From positions 81,635,005-81,699,004 of the forward strand of contig OX457036.1 of the NCBI GenBank assembly GCA_949752735.1: a DNA stretch of 64,000 nucleotides. Direction: 5' to 3'. The stretch is from Lumbricus terrestris. Taxonomy: Eukaryota; Annelida; Clitellata; Crassiclitellata; Lumbricidae. A model generated the notes under the pieces. The model saw only the letters and a list, made by a program, of their open reading frames with translations, ran no database searches and was not told where the DNA came from. A program made the position numbers and the translations under genes. Of this stretch, positions 55,347 to 64,000 are shown piece after piece; position 1 is the stretch's first letter, and every line of letters begins with the position of its first letter.

Positions 55347-58300
55347 ATGTCTTCGCCGTCGGCTGTTGCCAAGTTCTACGCTGGACGAAGTGTCTTCTTA
55401 ACGGGAGGAGCGGGTTTCGTTGGGAAGCAGACGGTGGAAAAGCTGATCAGATCTTGTCCAGCCATTGAACGAGTCTTCGTCCTCGTCCGACCAAAGAGAA
55501 ACAAAACCGTTCAACAGAGACTCGACGAAATCTCAAAGCTGCCGGTTCAGTATAAACTCATACTCAGAAAATACAAACGCAACTGGAAAATTATGCCTTT
55601 TAATTTAATTACTGTAGAAATACCTTAAACACAAACTGTATTTCGACCATTACGGCTTCAGTTTGTTTATTCTTGCAGAAAAACACCGTCGCTAGAACGC
55701 TCTTACAAATAACTACTGGCTTTAGCCTTGAAAACAACATAAGTATGCCTATATTCACCTGGTATACCCTACTAAAAACTATCTGATAGATAGAGGCATT
55801 TCATTAAAGTGCATACCTCTATCAGATGGTTTTTCTCATACATTTTCATGCTCCAATAACTTTTTTAGAAGACATTTCACATTGTCAATTGGTATTGTCT
55901 CGTTATCATAATATCTTCGATGTCATGTCAGTCTTTCCTGGTCTTTATCTCGCAATTCCTGCCTTTTCTCTCGGGGCCGATAGCAGTGCGGAATTCTGAA
56001 AGGTTTTTGCTGAATGAAACACTTTATAAATGGTCATTAGGGGTCATTGCATAATTACGTAACGCTCGAGGGTGGGTGGGTGGGGTCATTGAAAACGTTA
56101 CAAAACGTTACGAGGGTGGGTGGGTGGGGAGAGCTGAGCGTTACGTAACGCCATGAAAAAAATAATTACTATTAAATTACCATCGAAAGATTCGAATGAC
56201 ACTTCAGACATGATGTGGTCGAAGTTTAAACTTTGTGACATTGATTTAAAACTTAACCGAAGTAGGTTTATTTATCTGAATAAGATCGGCAGCAGACATC
56301 AGTTACATGACAGGTCAATTCTGTTCTCCCATTTGTGCAAACCGGAAACCGCTCTTCGAGTTGTTTGGATCTGTGATAGCTTTACCAACGGAACAACGTG
56401 GTAGGCCTAATTGCCCTTGAAATCCTGACATCGAAGAAACACTTTGAAGCATGTTTTACTTAGTGGACACGATCCCAAACATTTAACAATAATGCTCAAC
56501 AAAACGCGGCAATATTTCTATTAATAATTATCGAAGTGCCCAGACTAAGCAAATAATTAGTTCATCTTAATTTTAATTAATTATTAAGGAGCTATTTAGT
56601 CCGTGAAATTTTTCAGCAGTGTAAAATTTTATTCCTGCGGTATAATTTAAGAAAACTACAGTTCACGCTTGACTGTTATTTATATAAATAAAACATTGTG
56701 TATATTTTAAGCCTATAGTCTACTGTCAAATTAGCCTATAATTCACATACTAGGCTATATTAAATTCCCTATGAAAATATGAATTATAATTAGCCTACGC
56801 GCTCACATAAGCCAATAACAGACTTGAATCTCAACTGGATTTTTGTAACAATCGTTACGTAACGCTGGGGAGGGTGGGTGGGTGGGTCAAGGGCAACGTT
56901 ACGAAGCGTTACAGGGTGGGTGGGTGGGTGGGTCGAAAACGGTCATTTTCGGCGTTACGTAATTATGCAATGACCCCTTATACGCAACAATACTTCATTG
57001 TATGGTCCAAAGGTATGGTTCCAAGAAAGGCTTGCGGTCATAGGCGCAACCACCCTATGGGACCCACGGGACGCGTCCCCCCCAACTTTTGAGTGGTCCC
57101 ATTGACTTTATCATTATGGTCCCCCCAACTTTTAGGACGTGTTTCATTTGGTCCCCTCCAACTTTTAGGACGTGATTGCGCCTATGCTTGCGGTTGACCC
57201 ATCCCGAAACTTTTAACCTTGGAATTGATGTTTTAATTTGCTTATTTTATTTGCGAAGCTGCTCGCAAGACTAAGTCGGGAGCAGCCGAATTTCATGCGG
57301 AAGATCGTCGGTGTTCCGGGTGACCTGTTGCATCCAGGACTTGGAATCAGTGATGCAGATCACAATCTAGTGGCAGCCAACACCTCTGTTGTCCTGCACA
57401 TTGCAGCCACGGTTAATTTCATTGAACCGATCAGGTAGAAATCGAACAGTTAACACACTGATTATGCTACTATAAGTCCAGTTCCATACTTACGACGACT
57501 ATGAATGATCACAATTAATAAAGAGACTAAATAGTACTAGAATGGAAAAAATTCCCGATCTCAAAAGCACTTTCCATATCGTCCACAGACGCAGATTTTC
57601 AGACGTGATATAGATCGCCATGCTTAACGCCTTTCCGAGGTTCTTAGGAGTTGCCTGCAGTCAGATGTAGGCCTACATACATACATAATACATACAAACA
57701 TTCATACATACATTCATAGAGACATCCATCTATACATACATGCATACATAAATGCATGCATACATACATGCATACACATATACATACATACACATATACA
57801 TACATACATTCGTACATACGTATACACATATATACAATTATACATGCATACAAACATACATACATACATGCATGCATACATACATACATACATACATACA
57901 TATAACATACATACATACATAATATACATAACACATAAGTGACATAACACATAACACTGTGCAACAACAACAAAACTCCTTCATAACTCTCCGATCTCCT
58001 TCAGAATTATGAGCCCTCAAGAAACATGCGATCATCCCGAAACCGAACACTAGTCTACAGCGATGCCGCACAGCAACTGCATCTAGATCCTTCACCTCAT
58101 TAGCACCTCGAATATGGAACAATCTTACGTCTGACATCAAAAACTCCACATCGCTGATAACTTTAAAGAAGCACCTAAAAACTAAACTTTTTACACAGGC
58201 CTTCTTGACTGATTTTTCCCTGCTCCAAGTACTTCTGAATCGTTGCTTCGATTTTTTAATCGATTGCCTACGAACCCATGGCACTTAAATCTCTACATAT

Positions 58301-61300
58301 TATCATTATACATACATACATACATACATACATACATACATACATACATACATACATACATACATACATACATACATACATACATACATACATACATACA
58401 TACATACATACATACATACATACATGCATACATGCATGCATACATACATACATACATACATACATACAGGGTGGGCCAAAAAAAGACCCCCTTATGTATT
58501 TTGCCAATATCTTGACCAAAAGTAAGAATTTTGAAATGAAATTTTACAGCCTTATAGACAATTCATATTTACATATGATGGCAAAACATTTCATCAAAAT
58601 ATTTCAAACAGAGCAAGAGTTATGCCACTATTATGGAGGCCACCCAGCGTTTTTTGACGATTCAAAGACGTATCGCAACAAAAAGTAGGTTTTTGCAAAT
58701 ATCTTGGCCAAAAGTTAGAATTTCGAAATGAAATTTTACAGGTTTATAGACAATTTATATTTACATATGTTGGCCAGATTTCATAAAAATATTTCAAACA
58801 GAACAAAAGTTATATCACTTTTAGTGAGGCCACCCTATTTTTCTATGATTCAAAAAAGTAAAAAAACGGTGGGTGGCCTCACTAAAAGTGATATAACTTT
58901 GGTTCTGTTTGAAATATTTTTATGAAATTTGGCGATCATATGTAAATATGAATTGTCTATAAACCTGTAAAATTTCATTTCGAAAATCTTACGTTTGGCC
59001 AAGATATTGGCAAAAACCTACTTTTTGTTTCGTTACGTTTTTGAATCGTCAAAAAACGGTGGGTGCCCTTCCTAAAAGTGGCATAACTTTTGGTTTGTTT
59101 GAAATATTTTGATGAAATCTGGCCATCAAATGTAAATATGAATTGTCTTTAAGACTGTAAAATTTCATGTCTAAATTCTTAATTTTGGTCAAGATATTGG
59201 CAAAAAACCTAGGGGGGTCTTTTTTGGGCCCACCTTGTACATACATACATGCATACATACACACACATACATACATACATACATACATACATACATGCAT
59301 ACATACATACATACATAAATAGGCCTACTGCTATAAATTAACAATACGTGTTATCATAAAGAAAGGTGTGCGTTTGCGACATAAATTTTGTAGAGACGCC
59401 GTTCAAACGAATGTTCTTGGCACACGTCATGCGATTCAGTTGGCCAGAAGCTTGAAAAAGCCCGATGTGAGTCATGGAGTCATGTTTGGTTTTTGGCTAT
59501 TCGCGTGTAGCCTAATTATGTTGTCCGCAAATGAAATATTAAAATTAGAGTTGGGAGGAAAGTTAGTTCTTCGTCATTCAAAGCTTTGGTCCTTGAATAA
59601 ATTTGTAGGTTATAAAGTTAAAGAGCGATCTTTAAGACTTAGCAACACAACATGTGAAACGATGTGGGGTGGAAGATGGAGTGACGATAGGCTTACTTTA
59701 CAACTGTTTCTTCGTCAAACCTCTTTCCTGCGAAATAGATAACCGTATAGACAAACATCCTGCAGGGTTTTGTGTTTGTACAGTTACATTCTGATTTGAA
59801 TAACATTGAAAAAGTCGTTAGACTGCATTACTTGGTGAAACAAAAAACTTCACAAGCGTACTAATGGGTTAGGCTAGTGCTGTCCAACCTTTTTGCACCA
59901 TGGGCCGCAGAAACAATAATTCTGAAGCCGCGAGCCGCAAAAGTAAACTCAAAAGCAGCGACTAAGTTTTTTTTAACAATTATTAACTCTAATGTGGAAT
60001 GAATATTATAAATGAGTAGGCCTAATAGAATTTTTGCACATGCCAAGTTTGACTTGATCCGTAATATTTTAAAACCAAAAAGCATAAGAGGGTAGGCCTA
60101 TCCCTGACTTGCATTCAGTTCGTTTTGCAGTTCATTGCCTATAGCCACAGTTTTTTGCTCATCTCTTGGCCTACTTAAAGGCTGAACAGGTTTCCATTAT
60201 CCTGCTCTGGCTATTATAAAGACTTGTCATCAAAGCCAAAGTCTTCGGTTTGAGGGGCAGTCATAGTCGTCAGCCGAGAAAGAGCCGAAGACATCGCCAT
60301 TTGTCGGCCCTGGAGGCCCACTGACCTTGTCCTAATTACTTCATCTTACACAGAGTGCAAAAATTCAGTGAGCTGGGCCTCACGCGGCCCGCGGGCCGCA
60401 TGTTGAACAGCACTGCCGGTTAGGCCATTGAAGAACAATGAGCCTAATCTAATCGCCGATTACATCAATAATTCTACTTTTAACAGGCCTTCGTTCATGT
60501 TTCAACGGCATATTCGAATGTTGACAAACACGAAGTGGAAGAAAAGGTTTATGACCCACCAATGGAGCCAGACAAGTTAATTGCTTTAATAAAGTAAGGG
60601 AAATAATAAATTATATATTAAAGGTTACGCAAGTAGGCTATAAAACTACTTTAGCAAATATTCGATACGGTGTCTGCCTCTGCTCTATCAATGCTTCAAT
60701 CTTATATGTTTGTGAGAAATGTAAAGGCGAATGTGTAAGTAGTAGCCGCAGAACATCAACCAAATACAAAATAACAGCAATCAGTACAAACTCAATGACT
60801 TTCAAGTGATTGGTGCAGTCAGCGGCGCCCGCAGACGTACGCACGTACGCAAGTGCGTACAGCGCGATGACTAAAAAAAAGTCATCAGTTTTTTCGGCGG
60901 ATAGAAAAGGTATGTTTTTGGGAAATTCTAAATTGTTGACTAAAAAAAAGTCATCAGTTTTTTCGGCGACCCTAACGAAAATTTTTCCCTCTTCGTCCCT
61001 CCATCGAAAATTTCTGTGCGTACAAAACAAATCCTGCGGGCGCCGCTGGGTGCAGAAGTGAAAAGATCAATCCAAAAAAGGTCGTATGGAACCGCTGAGG
61101 TTGGACTGACCCATCTTTTCTCGAGAACATTTGGCTGTTGTAAAACAGTGCAAAGAACAACATCTTGTAGGCATACATGAAAAGAACTCAAACAGAAAAC
61201 GAAGTAGGCTAACAAAATGATTTTAAAAAACCAAATTATGACCAATAGCTTAAATCTAATAAACAGAGATTAAGCAGTCTTTTATTTTTTTCTTAAATAT

Positions 61301-62854
61301 GTTAATGGCGGGTACGATTGTAACATACTTCGAAAAATTATTCCATATTATAGGGTCAGAACATTTAATCGAAAATAATTTCGTCCTAGTATGTGCAACA
61401 TCGATGCGTTAGAATAACAGAGTTCTGGTGAAATGGTCATGTACAGGGATGCCACTCTGGATTTTGAAAAAGGTCAGATCCGGTCGAAAAAAAGGTTAGA
61501 AAAGGCTAGATTGATGATATCCCTGTTAAATACGTAGATTAATAGATCTTTCCAATTTTCCGGCTTGAAATTTCTGACGACCTTTTTTAGTCGTCCGATG
61601 GCTAAAATTTGCTCTCTTTTCCTTCCCGATAAAATTTCTGATGACCTTTTTTAGTCTTTCGCTCAAAAATTAAAAAAATTTGGTCCAAATTCAAAAAATT
61701 TCGATTTTGTCACGTCTTTTGTGCATTTTCAGTTTAAAAAAATAAATTTGTATGTAAAAAGTCGAAGAAACCACCATGAGAAAAAAAGCTAGATCCTGAC
61801 CAAAAAACCTAGAAACCTAGACAAGACCGAAAATACCTAGATCCAGGTGGAAAAAGCTATGAGTGGCATCCCTGGTCATGTAGGCTACAGCAAATCCCTG
61901 AAAAAATAACCATCAAATGCCCTAAGTAACAATCTGTGATAACAGCGAAACATGATCAAACTGATTTGAAACTTATTTATATATGCTAGTCGTAGTATGT
62001 TATAGAATCGAAAAATTGGTTTGGTACTGACAGACCAGCATAACAAGAAAATTGTTCGAATGGCACGTTTTTTTGCAAACTCCATTTTTTAAATAATAAG
62101 TACAAGTTGAGGCCCAGCAAATGTTACAACGTGATAAGTTCTCCACAAAATTAATGATTAAATTGCCAACAGATAAATGACCCTTAAAATAACATGCTGC
62201 GATCTGTAGCCTAACAGTTGTTAAGAAAATCATAAATCCATGCCCTACTTGTAGGCTACCTCAGATACCATAATGTTCGAGTTTTTGTAATAAAATTTTT
62301 GTGGTTTGCAGTATCAAAGGCCTTGGATGGATAAAAAAAATATTCCTAGTGAAAATTCTCGGTTATCCATGGATTCTAAGATTTTACACTGTTTTTCCAA
62401 GAGTGCCATAGGCTATATATCGAATGTTGCATGGTTTTGGAAGCCATAGCCTATTGATTAGATGATGGCACATTCATTTTCTTTTAAATGATCCATCAAT
62501 CTGTTATACATTATTCTTTCAAAGAACTTTGAAACTTTACGTCACCATTCACTACTCACTTAGCATTGAATTTATTTAGCGTAGGCTAATCAGTGCAATG
62601 AATTGGCAATTAAAATTGTGCAAAATTCATGTCTGATTGCTGTTTGAAAAAAAATGAAATTTTCACTTGCCCGCAGCACACTGAGTCCTGAGCAATTGGC
62701 GATGATCACCCAGAGTCTTCTGGGTCCGTTCCCCAACACATACACCTATACGAAGAGAGTAGCAGAGAGGCTGATCGAAAACGAGATCGGGGACATACCT
62801 TGCGCCATCGTACGACCCTCGGTCATCACACCGACAGTCAAGGAACCATTCGAG
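55347..62854 (+). CDS. Fatty acyl-CoA reductase, copy 3 (exons 1-5, continues past window)
   Basis: Exons: 55347-55544, 57259-57434, 59394-59466, 60487-60593, 62677-62854, giving 244 codons with no stop and the same phases as copies 1 and 2. They cover the Rossmann domain through K-E-P-F-E, including [15 protein letters not shown] and Y-T-Y-T-K. Exon 6 onward must lie beyond 64000, because no G-W-V exon occurs after 62854. Exon 4 is closer to copy 2 (S-N-V-D-K-H-E-V-E-E), exon 2 closer to copy 1, with L-H-I-A-A-T-V-N-F-I-E in the variable stretch. A 6-bp repeat (ATCATC) precedes the start codon. Whether the gene is complete cannot be told from this window. Confidence 0.87.
56040..56977. mobile_element. 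938-bp DNA transposon with GGGGTCATTGCATAATTACG ends
   Basis: Terminal inverted repeats of at least 26 bp (GGGGTCATTGCATAATTACG then TAACGC, and the complement at 56951-56977) are flanked by TTA on each side. TTACGTAACG and (GGTG)n tracts recur inside near both ends (56041-56153, 56850-56950). An 83-codon frame (56153-56404) matches nothing I know. A TTA duplication fits a PIF/Harbinger-like element, but that is only a guess. Confidence 0.85.
57039..57186. mobile_element. 148-bp hAT-type MITE in intron 1 of copy 3
   Basis: Perfect TSD CTTGCGGT (57031-57038, 57187-57194). Ends CATAGGCGCAA and TTGCGCCTATG are perfect inverted repeats. CCCCCCAACTTTT segments recur inside. Confidence 0.93.
57670..57930. 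repeat. Degenerate (ACAT)n array in intron 2 of copy 3
   Basis: ACATAC units with TGCA, TTCA and TATA interruptions. Confidence 0.93.
57955..58270 (+). mobile_element. LINE reverse transcriptase C-terminus, intron 2 of copy 3
   Basis: The + frame reads C-R-T-A-T-A-S-R-S-F-T-S-L-A-P-R-I-W-N-N-L, then L-K-K-H-L-K-T-K-L-F. This is the L2/CR1-type end, lying between two ACAT arrays. It is a different subfamily from those in copies 1 and 2. Confidence 0.75.
58305..58466. repeat. (ACAT)n array, intron 2 of copy 3
   Basis: A nearly pure ACAT run. The same array resumes after the palindromic element (59238-59320), showing that the element inserted into it. Confidence 0.97.
58467..59237. mobile_element. 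771-bp Tc1/mariner-like palindromic element
   Basis: It inserted at a TA inside the ACAT array (TA at 58465-58466 and 59238-59239). The ends CAGGGTGGGCCAAAAAAAG and CTTTTTTGGGCCCACCTTG are inverted repeats. The whole element is an imperfect palindrome centred near 58860. Each arm holds two similar units of about 190 bp in tandem (TTTGCCAATATCTTGACC and TTTGCAAATATCTTGGCC), giving an A-B-B'-A' order. Frames on both strands start from the end sequence and are not transposases. Confidence 0.88.
59238..59320. repeat. (ACAT)n continuation before exon 3 of copy 3
   Basis: ACAT units with an ACACAC interruption, ending 74 bp before exon 3. Confidence 0.93.
59875..60418. mobile_element. 544-bp hAT-type element in intron 3 of copy 3
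   Basis: Flanked by GGTTAGGC on both sides (59867-59874, 60419-60426). The ends TAGTGCTGTCCAACC and TTGAACAGCACTGCC are inverted repeats of the common CAGTGCTGTTCAAC form, offset by one or two bases. GGGCCGCAG and GCGGGCCGCA lie just inside. No transposase is present. Confidence 0.85.
60820..61048. mobile_element. 229-bp hAT-type MITE in intron 4 of copy 3
   Basis: The flanks GGTGCAGT (60812-60819) and GGTGCAGA (61049-61056) match at 7 of 8 positions. Ends CAGCGGCGCCCGCAG and CTGCGGGCGCCGCTG are perfect 15-bp inverted repeats. A 30-bp unit starting GACTAAAAAAAAGTCATCAG occurs twice (about 60867 and 60941). Confidence 0.92.
61255..62560 (-). mobile_element. jockey/CR1-group LINE remnant in intron 4 of copy 3
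   Basis: The minus strand reads an eroded K-A-F-D-T-A-N-H near 62310, then K-R-A-I-R-T-I-F-L-L-C-W and Y-I-N-K-F-Q-I-S-L-I-M-F-R near 61950-62070. After the MITE it continues with H-T-R-T-K-L-F-S-I-K-C-S-D-P-I-I-W-N-N near 61340-61400 and F-K-K-K-I-K-D-C-L near 61280. Frameshifts and stops inactivate it. Confidence 0.75.
61444..61874. mobile_element. 431-bp hAT-type MITE splitting the LINE
   Basis: Perfect TSD GTCATGTA (61436-61443, 61875-61882). Ends CAGGGATGCCACTC and GAGTGGCATCCCTG are perfect 14-bp inverted repeats. CTAGATCC-type motifs cluster near both ends. The LINE frame resumes on the far side. Confidence 0.93.
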
Positions 62855-63183
62855 GTTAATAGAAATCGCAATCTCAAAGCTTCTAAAGCGCCGCATAGTA
62901 GGCCTAGCCTATTCCTGCGCAGCACAGGACTCAAGCTCATTCAAAAGCACTACGTCGAGTCATATGGTTGTCCAATGGGAAGTCAGAAATCACGAATCTG
63001 TTTCGAGTGGTTCAGAGTGTAGGTGTTAAGATGGAAGTCGCTAAGATCGAGAATTTGGCTGACTAATGAAAAGTTCGAGAAGATAGTTGGGCTGGGAACT
63101 GTGGGTTAACGACATAACTTTGAGGCGGATCCATTCTGCGATGTTTAACCAATGGAATGATTTGAGGATGCAGTAATGTAATC

Positions 63184-64000
63184 AGGCCCGGCCCTAGGGT
63201 CTGCGGGGCCCAAGGCAGCAACGGGTCCTCAAAATAAATTTACGCAGTTCGCTTCGTGTCAATGCGGCACTGGTGGAGGAGAGCTACCTAAAATGGGACA
63301 CTTAGCCTAACGTTGTTTCCAAAATTTATGTTGAGCTAAGAGCACTATTTAGAAATAGGCCTAAACAACGCTGATAATAATGTGAAGTTATACATATTTT
63401 GATTTTCAAATAATGCATGCAAAAGTTTAACAATTTTCCAAGAATGTAATATTATTGTCATTAAAAATAATTACTATTATGTCCAAACCTAAGCAACTAC
63501 ATACATATATAAGACACAACAATAATTTTCACAATATCAGATTGTGAATATCTATGAATGTGAAATAACATCAGCGAACAAAAAAATTCAAATATTTAAA
63601 ATCAAGACAGCGGGTATTCAGTGTTGCTAGGTAGAGTCTAATATAAACCTACGTGATAGTTTTTCGCAACTCTGGAGAGTGGCTTATTTTGCTGTATACA
63701 GTGTATAGCGGTAGCAATATGTGTGTCACATCTTATGAACAGTTCTATCTTATAAGTGGCTTTCCTCTGCTACCTTGTGTAGGCCTATCTAAGCTATGCA
63801 AAATCATGGGCGCTCGCACTTAGGGGGGAAAAGGGCTCTTGCCCCGTCCGGAAAAATTGAGACTTTTTTAATAAATGAGGCCTGTACTTTGGTTTTTGAC
63901 TAATTTGGTTAAGCCAAAGCACTAGTGATGCTGATTATTCACAAAGTAAAAGGGGGAAATTTACATTTAGAAACCTCTTTGAAAATATCCATGTTCTAAA
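63184..64000. mobile_element. hAT-type element, left part, cut by window end
   Basis: CAGGCCCGGCCCTAGGGT, GCGGGGCCCAAGGCAGCA and the following ~800 bp match 50958 onward, including AAAATCAT near 63800 and ATCCATGTTCTAAA at the window edge. It lies in intron 5 of copy 3. The right end and TSD are outside the window. Confidence 0.88.

Overview
This is animal genomic DNA: AT-rich, intron-dense and packed with transposable elements, with no bacterial-style genes. The only host genes I can support are a head-to-tail tandem array, all on the + strand, of fatty acyl-CoA reductase (FAR) paralogues. The gene structure, the L2-type LINEs with short tandem-repeat tails, the many hAT elements and the frequent GGCCTA-type words suggest a marine invertebrate deuterostome, perhaps an echinoderm. 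That placement is an inference, not something the sequence proves.

Layout: (i) 1-920, the last intron and terminal exon (881-920) of an upstream copy, called copy 0. (ii) 921-6657, its 3' flank, a LINE rearranged by inversion, and a dead FAR exon 2 (5250-5424). (iii) 6658-25010, copy 1, 12 exons, 486 codons, open throughout. (iv) 25011-33037, an intergenic block with a mariner remnant, a split SINE, LINE ends and an (ACAT)n array. (v) 33038-43746, copy 2, 12 exons, 485 codons, open throughout. (vi) 43747-55346, an intergenic block with nested hAT elements and a truncated FAR exon 1 (54912-55024). (vii) 55347-62854, exons 1-5 of copy 3, whose remaining exons lie past the right edge. Exon lengths and splice phases are identical between copies except exon 11, which is one codon shorter in copy 2.

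The predicted proteins have an extended NADPH-binding Rossmann domain (T-G-G-A-G-F-V-G-K near residue 19, H-V-S-T-A near 153, Y-x-x-x-K at 207-211) followed by a FAR C-terminal domain. They end in a short hydrophilic tail without the C-terminal membrane anchor of animal FAR1/FAR2. FARs reduce fatty acyl-CoA to fatty alcohols for wax esters or ether lipids. Exon 1 is almost identical among copies (about 2% by hand count) while exons 2 and 5 differ by 10-13%. This fits recent homogenisation of the 5' end alongside divergence near the substrate site.

The introns and flanks record insertions that can often be proved here from target-site duplications (TSDs) or empty paralogous sites: a hAT relic with a transposase dimerisation domain, many small hAT-type MITEs, two Helitrons in series, a Tc1/mariner-type palindromic element, L2, jockey/CR1-like and other LINE fragments, and a tRNA-type SINE interrupted by a 1.6-kb insertion. 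No rRNA, stand-alone tRNA, CRISPR or operon features were seen.
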